Below, piece after piece: positions 43,942 through 53,463 of a DNA stretch of 64,000 nucleotides; the stretch's first letter is position 1; every line of letters begins with the position of its first letter. The translations under genes were made by a program, and so were the position numbers. Source of the stretch: Burkholderia pseudomultivorans (GTDB taxonomy: Bacteria > Pseudomonadota > Gammaproteobacteria > Burkholderiales > Burkholderiaceae); contig NZ_CP013378.1 in NCBI RefSeq assembly GCF_001718415.1, positions 3,720,001 through 3,784,000 on the forward strand, in the 5' to 3' direction. The notes beneath the pieces were generated by a model. That model made no database searches, had not been told where the DNA came from, and saw only the letters and a list, made by a program, of their open reading frames with translations.

Positions 43942-45174
43942 ATGACCCCGATCGAGCAAGACGTCCGACGCCGCTGGCTGCCCGTGCTCGCGGGCGGCCT
44001 CATCATGGGCGCCGCGCTCGGCATCCGCCACGTGCAGGGCCTGTTCCTCGCGCCCGTCACGCTCGATCATGGCTGGTCGCGCGAAGCGTTCGGCCTCGCG
44101 CTCGCGTTGCAGAACCTGATCTGGGGCGTCGCGCAGCCGTTCACCGGCATGATCGCCGACCGTTTCGGCTCGGTGCGCGTGATCGTGGTCGGGATGCTGC
44201 TGTACGCGGCCGGGCTCGTCACGATGGCGCATGCGACGTCGACCGGCACGTTTACGGTCGGCGCCGGGCTCGTGATCGGCATCGCGCTGTCGGGCTCCGC
44301 GTTCGCGTCGATCTACGGCGCGCTCAGCCGCCTGTTCCCGCCCGACCGGCGCGGCTGGGCGCTCGGCGTCGCCGGCGCGATCGGCGGGCTCGGCCAGTTC
44401 TGCATGGTGCCCGTCGCGCAGGAACTGATCGGCGGCATCGGCTGGCAGCATGCGTTCATTGCGCTGGCTGTCGTCGCGGCGCTGCTCGCGCCGCTCGCCG
44501 TGCTGCTGCGCGACCGCCCCGCCGAGGCTGCGGGCGCCGCCGCCGATGCCGATCAGTCGATCGGCGACGCGGTGCGCGAGGCGTTCGCGCATCGCGGCTT
44601 CTGGCTGCTCAATGCCGGCTTCTTCGCGTGCGGCTTCCAGCTCGCGTTCATCGCGACGCACCTGCCCGCCTACCTGCTCGATCACGGACTGCCGGCGCGC
44701 CACGCCAGCGTCGCGCTTGCGCTGATCGCACTGACCAACGTGGCCGGCACTTACGCGTGCGGTCATCTCGGCGGCCTGCTGCGGCGCAAGTACGTGCTGT
44801 CCGTGCTGTACCTCATGCGTGCGCTCGCGATGGCCGTGTTCGTCGCCGCGCCGCTGTCGCCCGCGAGCGTCTACGTGTTCGCTGCCGTGATGGGCTTCAC
44901 GTGGCTCGGCACGGTGCCGCTGACCAACGGCGTGATCTCGCAGGTGTTCGGCGTGCGCTATATCGCGACGCTGTTCGGCTTCGTGTTCTTCGGGCACCAG
45001 CTCGGCAGTTTCTTCGGCGTGTGGCTCGGCGCGCTCGTGTACGACGCGATGCATTCGTACCTGCCGCTGTGGCTCGGCTCGATCGCGCTCGGCGTGCTGG
45101 CGGCGCTCCTGCATCTGCCGATCGACGACGCGCGCGTCGCGCGCCGCGCGCCGGGCGAGGCCGCGTGGGCATGA
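43942..45174 (+). CDS. MFS transporter, oxalate:formate-antiporter-like
   Basis: A 410-aa permease with about twelve transmembrane segments. Opening MTPIEQDVRRRWLPVLAGGL, then GAALGIRHVQGLFLAPVTLD, the MFS motif-A-like MIADRFGSVRV loop and a second half starting around REAFAHRGFWLLNAGFFACG. The arrangement recalls OFA/monocarboxylate carriers. The ATG at 43942 follows CCGGAGACCCGC. Substrate is unknown. Confidence 0.87.
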   Translation: MTPIEQDVRRRWLPVLAGGLIMGAALGIRHVQGLFLAPVTLDHGWSREAFGLALALQNLIWGVAQPFTGMIADRFGSVRVIVVGMLLYAAGLVTMAHATSTGTFTVGAGLVIGIALSGSAFASIYGALSRLFPPDRRGWALGVAGAIGGLGQFCMVPVAQELIGGIGWQHAFIALAVVAALLAPLAVLLRDRPAEAAGAAADADQSIGDAVREAFAHRGFWLLNAGFFACGFQLAFIATHLPAYLLDHGLPARHASVALALIALTNVAGTYACGHLGGLLRRKYVLSVLYLMRALAMAVFVAAPLSPASVYVFAAVMGFTWLGTVPLTNGVISQVFGVRYIATLFGFVFFGHQLGSFFGVWLGALVYDAMHSYLPLWLGSIALGVLAALLHLPIDDARVARRAPGEAAWA

Positions 45175-45287
45175 TCCGCGCGACGCTCGCCGCCACCGCG
45201 CTCGCGTTCGTCGCGTGGTGCGGCGCCGCCTACTTCGATCCACACGTCGCGTTCGCGCTGCTCGAACACGTCGCGTTCTGCAATTGA
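45171..45287 (+). CDS. 38-aa membrane micropeptide overlapping MFS stop
   Basis: Starts in the ATGA overlap with the MFS stop codon. The product MIRATLAATALAFVAWCGAA plus YFDPHVAFALLEHVAFCN is one hydrophobic helix and a short amphipathic tail, with high third-position GC like the host genes. The overlap suggests translational coupling; it may assist or accompany the permease. The small size keeps confidence moderate. Confidence 0.5.
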   Translation: MIRATLAATALAFVAWCGAAYFDPHVAFALLEHVAFCN

Positions 45288-45313
45288 AGGCGCGTGCCGC
45301 GCCGGCGTCGGGC

Positions 45314-46792
45314 TCAGCGCCGCTTCGGCAATGCGGCCAGCGCATCGAGCGCGCGACGACGCGCCGCGTCGTGCTCGACGAGCGGCGCCGGGTAATCGAC
45401 GCCGAGCCGCACGCCGGCCGCTGCGAGTTCCAGCGGCGACGCCTGCCACGGCGCATGAATCGCCGCATCGTCGAGGCCCGCGAGCTCGGGCACCCAGCGC
45501 CGCACGTAGGCGCCGTGCGGATCGAACCGGCGGCCCTGCGCGACCGGATTGAAGATCCGGAAATACGGCGCGGCATCGGCGCCGCAGCCGGCCACCCACT
45601 GCCAGCTCGCCGCGTTGTTCGCGGGATCGGCGTCGACCAGCGTGTCCCGGAACCACGCTTCGCCCTCGCGCCAGTCGATCAGAAGATGCTTCGCGAGAAA
45701 CGACGCGACGACCATCCGCACGCGGTTGTGCATCCAGCCCGTCGTCCACAGTTCGCGCAGGCCCGCATCGACGAGCGGATAGCCGGTCCGGCCGCGCTGC
45801 CACGCGCGCAGTGCGGCGGGATCGTCGCGCCACGGCATCGCGTCGAACTGCGCACGGAAGTTGTCGGTCGCGAGCGACGGGAAGTGATACAACAGCGCGT
45901 AGCTGAATTCGCGCCAGCCGAGCTCGCTCAGGAACTTGTCGGCACCTGCCGACCAGGCCGCGCCGCCCGCCTGCGCGGCCCCCTGGACCGCATGCCATAC
46001 CTGCCGCGGCGACACGTTGCCGAAGCGCAGGAACGGCGACAGCCGGCTCGTCGCGGGCTGGTCCGGACGATCGCGCGCCCCCGCATAGCCGGCGAGCGAC
46101 GCGCTCGCGAATGCGTCGAGCCGCGCGTGCGCGCCGGCTTCGTCGGGTGCGGGCCACGCGTCGCGCAAGCCGCCGGCCCAGTCCGGCGTGTGCGTGCGCA
46201 ACGCGAGCGCGTCGAGCGTCAGCGCGCGTTCGCGCACGCTGTCCGGCCAGGAATGAAACACGATGTGCGCGGGTGCCGGCAGCGGCGCCTCGACGATACG
46301 GTCGCGGCGCGCCGCGCGCCAGTACGCGGTGAAGACCTGGAACGGCGCGCCGGCGCCGGTCAGCACCTCCCACGGCTCGTTCAGCAGGCTGCCGTTGCTG
46401 CTTTCGACCGCCAGCCCGCGCGCCTTGAGCGACGCCTTCAGCGCCGCATCGGCGTCGCGTTGCGGCTGCGCGTAGCGACGGTTCCAGTAGACCGCCGCCG
46501 CGCCCGTGTCGTGCGCGATGCGCTCGATCTCGTGCCGGGCGTCGCCGCGCAGCACCAGCAGGCGTCCGCCGTGACGCGCGAGCGCCGCGTCGAGCCCGGC
46601 CAACGAGCCGTGCAGCCACCAGCGCGCGGCGCCACCGAGCGGTCGCCCCGCGCCGGCGCCCGTGTCGTCGACGAACACGCAGACGAGCGGCCGGCCCGAC
46701 GCGACCGCGCGCGTCAGCGCGGGCTGGTCGGTCAGGCGCAGATCGTCGCGGAACCAGACGATCGCAGGTGCAACGGACGACGGGACGGGCAC
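45314..46792 (-). CDS. phrB: Deoxyribodipyrimidine photolyase
   Basis: A 492-aa flavin photolyase repairing cyclobutane pyrimidine dimers with blue light. N-terminal alpha/beta domain (IVWFRDDLRLTDQPALTRAV), FAD-binding helical domain with TSRLSPFLRFGNVSPRQVWH, ELGWREFSYALLYHFP, RTGYPLVDAGLRELWTTGWM and HNRVRMVVASFLAKHLLIDW, all conserved. Length and order are normal for class I CPD photolyases. Confidence 0.95.
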   Translation of the reverse strand: MPVPSSVAPAIVWFRDDLRLTDQPALTRAVASGRPLVCVFVDDTGAGAGRPLGGAARWWLHGSLAGLDAALARHGGRLLVLRGDARHEIERIAHDTGAAAVYWNRRYAQPQRDADAALKASLKARGLAVESSNGSLLNEPWEVLTGAGAPFQVFTAYWRAARRDRIVEAPLPAPAHIVFHSWPDSVRERALTLDALALRTHTPDWAGGLRDAWPAPDEAGAHARLDAFASASLAGYAGARDRPDQPATSRLSPFLRFGNVSPRQVWHAVQGAAQAGGAAWSAGADKFLSELGWREFSYALLYHFPSLATDNFRAQFDAMPWRDDPAALRAWQRGRTGYPLVDAGLRELWTTGWMHNRVRMVVASFLAKHLLIDWREGEAWFRDTLVDADPANNAASWQWVAGCGADAAPYFRIFNPVAQGRRFDPHGAYVRRWVPELAGLDDAAIHAPWQASPLELAAAGVRLGVDYPAPLVEHDAARRRALDALAALPKRR

Positions 46793-47234
46793 GGGTACCT
46801 CGAGGCGGGAAGCGGAACGTGATGCGTATTGTCGCGGGTGCGCCGCACGGTGTCGACGTTCGATGGCTGCGGTGGCGCGCGGGTTCGCTTGACGGTCGGC
46901 AGGCGATCACGCCGCCACGCCAGACCGCGGTTTTCGTCGCGCGCGCCGGCCGCATGCGGCGCCGCCGCTTCCGGTCCGAGCCGGCCCCGTGAAACGCCTT
47001 AGTCCATTCCGACGATTTTTCGCGGCGCGCACCGGCCTACGCTCGATCCCGGGTTCGCCGCGATGCGCGGCGCACGTCGGCCGCCGCCGACGCAGCGCAT
47101 CGCGCGACGCGCCCGCCAGGCGCGCCCGCGCCGCCGCCCGCCTCTGCGCGCCGGCCGGCGTCGGCGCAAACGCTTTCGATCGCTGCCCGCCCCGCCCGTG
47201 CGCGGACGCGTGCGCAGTCCCATCCGACACCGCC
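46793..47234. other. 442-bp intergenic region, no gene recognised
   Basis: Between the divergent photolyase and SRPBCC genes. Short frames here (for example from 46819 and 46989) have shadow-like Arg/Pro/Ala compositions and poor starts. It presumably carries both promoters; no clear operator or RNA is seen. Confidence 0.5.
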
Positions 47235-47714
47235 ATGACCAAACCCGCCAATCTCGTCACCTCGATCACCGTCGACATCGACGCACCGGCTTCCGTCGTC
47301 TGGGAAGTGCTGACCGACTTCCCGCGCTACGGCGAATGGAACAGCTTCTGCGTCGGTCTCGAAACGACCGGCCGCCTCGGCGATTTCGTGCACATGCAGG
47401 TGCGCATCCCGGGCACCGACACCGTGATCCCCGTCAATGAAATCCTCGTCGCGTTCGAGCCCGAACGCCTGCTGTCGTGGGAACAGCGCCCGACCGACGA
47501 CAACAAGGACGCCGCGCGCCGCGATCAGTACATCGAGGCCGACGGCGCCGAACGCTGCCGCTACTTCACGACCGACCAGTTCCTCGGCGTCAACGCCGAC
47601 ACCATCATGCAGAACCACGGCGCCTGGGTGCAGCAGGGCTTCGACCAGTGCGCGCGCGACGTGAAGCAGCGCGCGGAAACCCTGCATGCGGCGCGCAGCC
47701 GCAAAAGCGCATGA
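47235..47714 (+). CDS. SRPBCC (START/Bet v1-like) protein
   Basis: A 159-aa polyketide-cyclase/dehydrase-fold protein: ITVDIDAPASVVWEVLTDFP followed by RYGEWNSFCVGLE, the standard N-terminal strand-helix of the SRPBCC ligand-binding fold. The start at 47235 was chosen from the fold; the upstream part of the longer frame is low-complexity. It is followed after 13 nt by an NTF2-fold protein. Both could act on a small hydrophobic ligand; no substrate is visible. Confidence 0.82.
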   Translation: MTKPANLVTSITVDIDAPASVVWEVLTDFPRYGEWNSFCVGLETTGRLGDFVHMQVRIPGTDTVIPVNEILVAFEPERLLSWEQRPTDDNKDAARRDQYIEADGAERCRYFTTDQFLGVNADTIMQNHGAWVQQGFDQCARDVKQRAETLHAARSRKSA

Positions 47715-47727
47715 CGGAGTCGCGCCG

Positions 47728-48180
47728 ATGCCCGACCTGCAGACGCTGTCCGACCATCACGACATTCGCGAGCTGGTCGTCGCGTACTCGACCGCGATCG
47801 ACGCGCGCGACTTCTATGCGCTCGACGCGGTCTTCACGCCCGACGCGGCGATCGACTATCGCGCGATGGGCGGCATCGCCGGCCGCTATCCGGACGTGAA
47901 GGCGTGGCTGCGCAGCGTGCTGCCGCAGTTTCCGCAGTACCAGCACATGGTCGGCAACCTGTCGATCCGGTTCGACGGCGACACCGCGCGCGGCCGCACG
48001 ATCTGCTTCAATCCGATGGCGGTCGCGCTGCCGGACGGCGGCACCGAGGTGATGTTTCTCGGGCTGTGGTACGTCGACCGCTTCGTGCGCACCGCGCACG
48101 GCTGGCGCATTGCCGAGCGCGTCGAGGAGCGCTGCTACGACCACAACGTGCCGGCCGTGCTGGCCGACGCAACCGGCTGA
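47728..48180 (+). CDS. SnoaL/NTF2-like protein
   Basis: A 150-aa NTF2-superfamily protein: ELVVAYSTAIDARDFYALDA then VFTPDAAIDYRAMGGIAGRY and FLGLWYVDRFVRTAHGWRIA, the canonical cone-shaped fold of SnoaL-like isomerases/dehydratases. Paired with the SRPBCC gene upstream. GGAGTCGCGCCG before the ATG at 47728 supports the start. Confidence 0.85.
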   Translation: MPDLQTLSDHHDIRELVVAYSTAIDARDFYALDAVFTPDAAIDYRAMGGIAGRYPDVKAWLRSVLPQFPQYQHMVGNLSIRFDGDTARGRTICFNPMAVALPDGGTEVMFLGLWYVDRFVRTAHGWRIAERVEERCYDHNVPAVLADATG

Positions 48181-48222
48181 TCCTGCCGAGCCGGCCGGCG
48201 CGCGGCGCGTGCCGCGCGGCCG

Positions 48223-49203
48223 TCAGTCGAGGCGGAAGGCCGCCTCGAAACGCGCGGCGAACGCGTCGAACTCGGCTTCCGGCAGATGGTTGATGCCGCC
48301 CGCGCGCTTGCGTCCGCCGCCGGTCGGAAAACCGCGGCAGAATTCGTCGGCGCCGAGCGGCCGGCCGTCGGGCACGCGCACGCTGACGACCAGCCCGCCG
48401 TCCGCGCGCGGCGACAGCACCGCGAGCGCCGCATGCGGCGCGTTGCGCATGCGCTCGTTCGCGAGCATGCCGGTCGCGCGGCGCGCCCACGGATGATCGG
48501 GCATCCGGATCAGCGTCGCGCCCGGCACGTCGCGCCACGGTGCGAGCGCGCAGGCACGCGCCATGTCGTCGCGATAGCCGTCGCGCAGCGCGGCGAACAC
48601 CGGCGTGTCGCGCACGAACGCCATCGGATCGGCGCACGGCAGCATCGCCTCGGCCAGCGCCGCGGGATCGAAGTGGAGGTCGCCGATACACTCGCCGTAC
48701 GCGTTGTAGTTCAGATAAAGCCCCAGCTCGGCGAACAGGTCACGCTCGGCCGCGCCGATCCCGTGCTCGCGTGCGAGCGCGTCGCCGAGCGCCGGCAGTT
48801 CGTCGCCGAACGCCGCGACGATCGCCCAGCGCGCGTGCCGGCCGCCGAGATGGCGGTTCACGATCGCGCTCGTGCAAACGTCGGCCGACGTGTCGATATG
48901 CGCGACGAAGCACGGATCGCCGGGCAGCTCGCCCGCGAAGTGATGGTCGAAATAGCGGATCGTCACGCCGTCGCGCAGCAGCCGCGCGCATGCGTCGCGG
49001 TTCTGGTCGTGCGACACGTCGAGCACGGTGATGCGATCGCCGGCCCGTGCGTCGATCCGTTCGAGCAAGCGGATGTCGCGCTTCACGCCCGTCACGAGCG
49101 TGCCCTGCGCCCCTTCCGCGAGCCGCAGCTGCTGGAGCGCGCACAGACCGTCCGCGTCGCCGTTGAACGCGTAGAAGTGTCGTCCGTCGTGGTGTTGCTG
49201 CAT
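48223..49203 (-). CDS. DHH-family phosphoesterase
   Basis: A 326-aa DHH/DHHA1 protein that probably hydrolyses phosphodiester or pyrophosphate bonds. N-terminal FNGDADGLCALQQLRLA, the eponymous DHH in IRYFDHHFAGELPGD, and a C-terminal DHHA1 GGGRKRAGGIN motif. In a locus with PAPS-generating and -using enzymes, removal of the by-product PAP would be attractive, but that activity is only inferred. The start at 49203 follows ATGGAGCC; an alternative ATG lies 15 nt upstream, 2 nt past the SDR stop. Confidence 0.85.
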   Translation of the reverse strand: MQQHHDGRHFYAFNGDADGLCALQQLRLAEGAQGTLVTGVKRDIRLLERIDARAGDRITVLDVSHDQNRDACARLLRDGVTIRYFDHHFAGELPGDPCFVAHIDTSADVCTSAIVNRHLGGRHARWAIVAAFGDELPALGDALAREHGIGAAERDLFAELGLYLNYNAYGECIGDLHFDPAALAEAMLPCADPMAFVRDTPVFAALRDGYRDDMARACALAPWRDVPGATLIRMPDHPWARRATGMLANERMRNAPHAALAVLSPRADGGLVVSVRVPDGRPLGADEFCRGFPTGGGRKRAGGINHLPEAEFDAFAARFEAAFRLD

Positions 49204-49220
49204 GATCCGTGGCTCCATCG

Positions 49221-50012
49221 TCAGGGCATGAAATCGCCGCCGTTCGCGTCCAGCGTCGCGCCCGTCACCGCGTTCGCGTAATCCGACGCGAGGAACAGCG
49301 CGGCGCGCGCACAATCGTCGTCGGTCGGCAGCTTCGCGAGCGCGATATTCGATGCGATCGGCGCGATCAGTTGCGCTTCCGGCACGCCGTACTCGGCCGC
49401 GGCCTGCCGGAAATAGGTCTGCGTCGGCACGCCCCACATCCAGCCCATGTGGATGCTGTTCGCGCGAATGCCGTGCACGCCGAGCTCGCGAGCCAGGTAT
49501 TTTGCCGCAACCGCGAGCGCGCCTTTGGACACAGCGTAGCCGGATTCCCCTGCAAAAGGCTTGCGGGTCGCCTGCGTGTTGATCATCACGATCGCGCCGC
49601 GCTTCTGCCGCTTCATGTGCGGCACGATTTCCTGCGTCAGCGCCATCGTGCCGAACACGTTGGTGTCGAACACCTCGCGCCAGCCGTCGAGGTCAGCCTC
49701 CTCAACGGGCTCGGGGAACGTGCCGTGCACGAATGCGCTGTTCACGAGCGCGTCGATCCGGCCGAAGCGCTCGACGGCCTGCGTCGCGAGCTGCCGGCAT
49801 TGCGCGCGATCGGTGATGTCGGTCGCCACCTTCAGCACGTCGCAGTCGACGCCGAGCTCGGCGATCCGCGCCTGTGCATCGTCGAGCTTCTGCACGGTGC
49901 GCGCCGCGACGACGAGGCCGCGCGCGCCTTCGCGTGCCGCCTCGACGGCGAGCTTCACGCCGAGCCCCGGCCCGATCCCGGAAATCACGACGATCTTGTC
50001 CTTCAGCAACAT
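49221..50012 (-). CDS. Short-chain dehydrogenase/reductase
   Basis: A 263-aa SDR. Cofactor loop ISGIGPGLGVKLAVEAAREG, the NTQA/YAVSK catalytic region (GESGYAVSKGALAVAAKYLA, Tyr and Lys of YxxxK) and the C-terminal GATLDANGGDFMP. It lies between the sulfotransferase and DHH genes on the same strand and probably oxidises or reduces a hydroxyl or keto group on the sulfated metabolite or its precursor (inference). Confidence 0.9.
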   Translation of the reverse strand: MLLKDKIVVISGIGPGLGVKLAVEAAREGARGLVVAARTVQKLDDAQARIAELGVDCDVLKVATDITDRAQCRQLATQAVERFGRIDALVNSAFVHGTFPEPVEEADLDGWREVFDTNVFGTMALTQEIVPHMKRQKRGAIVMINTQATRKPFAGESGYAVSKGALAVAAKYLARELGVHGIRANSIHMGWMWGVPTQTYFRQAAAEYGVPEAQLIAPIASNIALAKLPTDDDCARAALFLASDYANAVTGATLDANGGDFMP

Positions 50013-50053
50013 GGCTTTGTCTCCTGGTTGTCGTGCGTCTCGCGGGGCCGCCG

Positions 50054-51247
50054 TCAGCCGGCTGCCCGCAGATGCCGCGCGCGGTACGCGGCGAAATCGC
50101 GCGCGAGCTGCGCATCGGTCAGGCCGAAGCGCGCGATCGAATAGTCGTGCGCGGCGCGCTTGTCGCGACCGTTGCGCGCGAGCCAGTCGGTCATCGCCGC
50201 GCGCTGCCGCGCATCGAGCGACAGGCCCGCGAAGCGGTAGACGGCCTCGGCGACACCGAGCGGATTCGACACGGTGTCCTCGAAGCGGATATCGAGGAAC
50301 CGCTCGGCAGGCAGCGCATCGCGCGCCCGCATCGCCGCGCCGATCGCGCGCGCCATTCCCGCACTCCATTGCGCGCCGACGGTGCGCGGATCCGGATTGT
50401 CCGCGTACATCTGCCACAGCGTGTGCGCCATGCTCGCCATCGACGGGATCGTCTGCGCCGGGTCGCGGTGCGTGAGCACCACCTGCGCGCGCGGAAACAC
50501 GCGGCACAGCACGTCGAGCGCATGCAGGTGCTGCGGCGTCTTCAGCAGCCAGCGCGCGGCCGGCGCGACGCCGCGCTGCGCCTTCTGCCACTGCAGGAAC
50601 TGCAGCATCCGCTTCAGGTACGTATAGACCGGCGTGAGGTCCTGCTGCTCGAGCCACGCCGTATAGCGCGGCACGTTCGCGTACGAATCCATCGCGCACA
50701 CGAACGAGTGCTCCATCAGCATGAACTCCTCGTCGGCGAGCATCGCATCGAGCGGATGGATCGACAGGATCTGCGGAATGCAGTCGATCATCGTCGCGAC
50801 CTCGGCCTGCGCGCGTGCGATGCGCACGGTCGGCGCGGCGAGCGTTTCGCCGGCGAGCGGCGCCGGATAGCGGGTTTCCCACCACGCGGCCGAATGAAAG
50901 CGCGGATCGACGGCCAGCAGGCGCTGCAGCAGCGTCGTGCCGGTGCGCGGCAGGCCGACGATCACGAGCGGATCGTCGATCTCGATGTCGGCGATGTCCG
51001 GATGGCGCCGGCAGTAGGCCTCGACGACGAGCCGGTTCACGAGCTGGCCGACGAGCTTCTCGCGCATCATCGCCACGCCGCGCGCGGACAGCCGCGCGTC
51101 GTCGATCAGCGACGCGCACATCACGTCGAGCGCGTCGCGATACGGGCCGTCGCCGAACGCGGTGAGCCCGCCCGTGCGCGACACGGCCTCGGCGATCAGT
51201 GCGTCGGGGTCGAGCTGCATGCGGATCTGCTCGAGCGGCGCGTTCAT
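50054..51247 (-). CDS. PAPS-dependent sulfotransferase
   Basis: A 397-aa sulfotransferase family protein. The 5'-phosphosulfate loop is VIVGLPRTGTTLLQRLLAVD (about residues 95-115); the 3'-phosphate site is near QVVLTHRDPAQTIPSMASMA, and RWLLKTPQHLHALDVLCRVF is typical of the stf/bacterial sulfotransferase_3 group. It should transfer sulfate from PAPS to a hydroxyl of a small molecule. Its ATG overlaps the stop of the DUF1214-like gene, and it is divergent from cysD-cysNC that make PAPS. Confidence 0.9.
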   Translation of the reverse strand: MNAPLEQIRMQLDPDALIAEAVSRTGGLTAFGDGPYRDALDVMCASLIDDARLSARGVAMMREKLVGQLVNRLVVEAYCRRHPDIADIEIDDPLVIVGLPRTGTTLLQRLLAVDPRFHSAAWWETRYPAPLAGETLAAPTVRIARAQAEVATMIDCIPQILSIHPLDAMLADEEFMLMEHSFVCAMDSYANVPRYTAWLEQQDLTPVYTYLKRMLQFLQWQKAQRGVAPAARWLLKTPQHLHALDVLCRVFPRAQVVLTHRDPAQTIPSMASMAHTLWQMYADNPDPRTVGAQWSAGMARAIGAAMRARDALPAERFLDIRFEDTVSNPLGVAEAVYRFAGLSLDARQRAAMTDWLARNGRDKRAAHDYSIARFGLTDAQLARDFAAYRARHLRAAG

Positions 51248-52353
51248 GCGGCCTCCTGCAGCGTCGCGAGCTTGACGACGCGCGTGCGCGGATGCACCGG
51301 GTGCGCGGCGCCGACCCAGCGCCAGCAGATCGTGCCGGTGCGGTGCCCGGCCGTATCGAGCCAGTTCGCGTCGCCCGGCTTCGCTGCGGCGACCACGATC
51401 GTCACGCCGCCGTCGGCGTTGCGCTTCGCGCCGTGCTTGTTCACGCACACGTCGAAATGACGATAGTCGAGCGATTCCATCCAGTAGTTGTTGAGCTGCA
51501 CGTTCCAGAAGTCGCAGTCGGGCACCGTCTCGACGTCGATCACGAGCGCCTCGTCGTCGGCGAGCGACCAGCACGAGTGGTAGTAGTAGATGTTCGGGTC
51601 GCCGCCGACCGACTGGCACAGCGCCTGGTCGGCGGGCGGCAGCGCGTTCACGTGCGAGCGATAGCTCGCGGCCCAGTCCGCGAACAGTCGCGCCGTCTGC
51701 TCGACGAACTGCGCGGCGCGCACGAGGCCGCCCTGCAGCGTGACCGGATCGAGCGGCGCCGGACGGGTATCGGCGCCGATGCGTTCGATCTTCAGTTGCG
51801 CCGGCGTCTCGGTGCGCCGGTCGAGGAAGGTCTGGCGCACGAGCAGCGCGTTGGTGGCGGCCTCCATGCGCACCCAGTTGCCGGCACGCGGCGTTTCGCC
51901 CAGCACGATCTCGAAGCTGCCGTCCGGCGCGACCTCGAGCTGCTTCGCGTCGAGAAAGCCCGTCTGCAGCATCTTGCCGTCGGTCTCGTAGCCGCCCTTC
52001 TGCGTGCCGAAGCTCAGGTACGCGACCGTGCCGCGCCGCCCCGTCACGCGGTATTCGCAGCGGCCGTCGAGACGCGCGTACTGGTAGAGGTTGTCGGGAT
52101 TGTCGGCGCCGATCTTCGCGGTCTCGTGCGACGGCGAGAAAAAGCCCGGCCATGCGCCGTCCGCGAATTCGACGTGCATTTCCAGCGCAATGCGCATCAG
52201 CCGGCTCAGATAGCGGAACCCTTCGGCACGCGTAAGCGGATCGTCCGGCGCCTCGGCGCGCAGGATCTGCTGTCCGCTGCGTTTCAGGGTGTCGCAGAAC
52301 TCGGCCCAGGTCTGGCCCGAAAGCAATTGCGTGGCACGTGTGTCGTCCGTCAT
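51244..52353 (-). CDS. DUF1214-domain-like protein
   Basis: A 369-aa protein. The C-terminal half has the DUF1214-type pattern (VETVPDCDFWNVQLNNYWME, then SLDYRHFDVCVNKHGAKRNA) and the N-terminal half has FRYLSRLMRIALEMHVEFAD. Members are uncharacterised and often occur with dehydrogenases of steroid or lipid metabolism. First gene of the sulfotransferase operon, ATGA-coupled to it, so it probably works on the same substrate. The start at 52353 follows AGACGAC-type spacing; upstream codons are promoter. Confidence 0.8.
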   Translation of the reverse strand: MTDDTRATQLLSGQTWAEFCDTLKRSGQQILRAEAPDDPLTRAEGFRYLSRLMRIALEMHVEFADGAWPGFFSPSHETAKIGADNPDNLYQYARLDGRCEYRVTGRRGTVAYLSFGTQKGGYETDGKMLQTGFLDAKQLEVAPDGSFEIVLGETPRAGNWVRMEAATNALLVRQTFLDRRTETPAQLKIERIGADTRPAPLDPVTLQGGLVRAAQFVEQTARLFADWAASYRSHVNALPPADQALCQSVGGDPNIYYYHSCWSLADDEALVIDVETVPDCDFWNVQLNNYWMESLDYRHFDVCVNKHGAKRNADGGVTIVVAAAKPGDANWLDTAGHRTGTICWRWVGAAHPVHPRTRVVKLATLQEAA

Positions 52354-52408
52354 GTGTCGTCTCCGCCGATGGTCGAACGTCCACCTTAAGCGGGCGCGCC
52401 GCGCGTCA

Positions 52409-52477
52409 CTTCGTCCGGGTGGACTAAGGAAAGATCCGCGCCCCGGCCGCACCGCGACTTAGTTCATCCGGACGAAG
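52409..52477. promoter_or_regulatory. 20-bp inverted repeat in divergent sulfation promoter
   Basis: CTTCGTCCGGGTGGACTAAG (52409-52428) is mirrored by CTTAGTTCATCCGGACGAAG (52458-52477); 18 of 20 positions match. It sits 56 bp from the DUF1214-like start and 90 bp from cysD, the ideal position to control both operons. A related half-site (CGTTCGGATGA) lies upstream of the LuxR-type gene at 55409. The repeat is seen; binding by the LuxR-type protein is inferred. Confidence 0.65.
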
Positions 52478-52566
52478 AGCGGCACGGTCGTGCGTCGATA
52501 CCGTTGGCGTCATGCACGAATCGCCGCACATGTCGCGCGGCGCCGGCATGGAACAGGAGACGAACG

Positions 52567-53463
52567 ATGTTGACCCACTTGGAGCGGCTGGAGGCCGAAA
52601 GCATCCACATCATGCGCGAGGTGGTCGCGGAGAGCGAAAACCCCGTGATGCTGTATTCGATCGGCAAGGACAGCTCGGTCATGCTGCATCTCGCGATGAA
52701 GGCGTTCTACCCGGCGCGGCCGCCCTTCCCGCTGCTGCACGTCGATACGACGTGGAAGTTCCGCGAGATGATCGCGTTTCGCGACGCGACGGCCGAACGG
52801 CTCGGCCTCGATCTGCGCGTGCACGTGAACCCCGATGGCGTCGCGAACGGCATCAATCCGTTCACGCACGGCTCCGCGCTGCACACCGACGTGTGGAAGA
52901 CGCAGGGCCTCAAGCAGGCGCTCGACCACTACGGCTTCGACGCCGCGTTCGGCGGTGCGCGCCGCGACGAGGAGAAGTCGCGCGCCAAGGAGCGCATCGT
53001 GTCGCTGCGCTCGGAGCAGCATCGCTGGGATCCGAAGCGCCAGCGCCCCGAACTCTGGTCGCTGTACAACGCGCGCAAGCGCAAGGGCGAAAGCCTGCGC
53101 GTGTTCCCGATCTCGAACTGGACCGAGCTCGACATCTGGCAGTACATCCAGCTTCACGAGATCCCGATCGTGCCGCTCTACTTCGCGAAGGAACGGCCCG
53201 TCGTCGAACGCGACGGCGCGCTGATCATGGTCGACGACGAACGGCTGCCGCTGCGTGACGGCGAAGTGCCGCAGCTGCGCAAGGTGCGCTTCCGCACGCT
53301 CGGCTGCTATCCGCTGACGGGCGCGATCGACAGCGACGCGACGTCGCTCGACGACATCCTGCGGGAGATGCGCGAGACGCGCACGTCGGAGCGCCAGGGA
53401 CGGCTGATCGACAGCGATTCGGCCGGGTCGATGGAAAAGAAGAAACAGGAGGGATACTTCTGA
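52567..53463 (+). CDS. cysD: Sulfate adenylyltransferase subunit 2
   Basis: A 298-aa ATP-PPi synthetase subunit of ATP sulfurylase. N-terminal [22 protein letters not shown]-loop motif [38 protein letters not shown], and C-terminal [20 protein letters not shown]. Its stop overlaps the ATG of cysNC (TGATG), so both subunits are made together. GACAACGATG context precedes the start at 52567; the longer frame is rejected. Confidence 0.96.
   Translation: MLTHLERLEAESIHIMREVVAESENPVMLYSIGKDSSVMLHLAMKAFYPARPPFPLLHVDTTWKFREMIAFRDATAERLGLDLRVHVNPDGVANGINPFTHGSALHTDVWKTQGLKQALDHYGFDAAFGGARRDEEKSRAKERIVSLRSEQHRWDPKRQRPELWSLYNARKRKGESLRVFPISNWTELDIWQYIQLHEIPIVPLYFAKERPVVERDGALIMVDDERLPLRDGEVPQLRKVRFRTLGCYPLTGAIDSDATSLDDILREMRETRTSERQGRLIDSDSAGSMEKKKQEGYF

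Noticed and set aside
46819..46989. Small ORF upstream of the SRPBCC gene
   Set aside because: A fair start, but shadow-like composition, no recognised fold, and it lies in a divergent promoter region.
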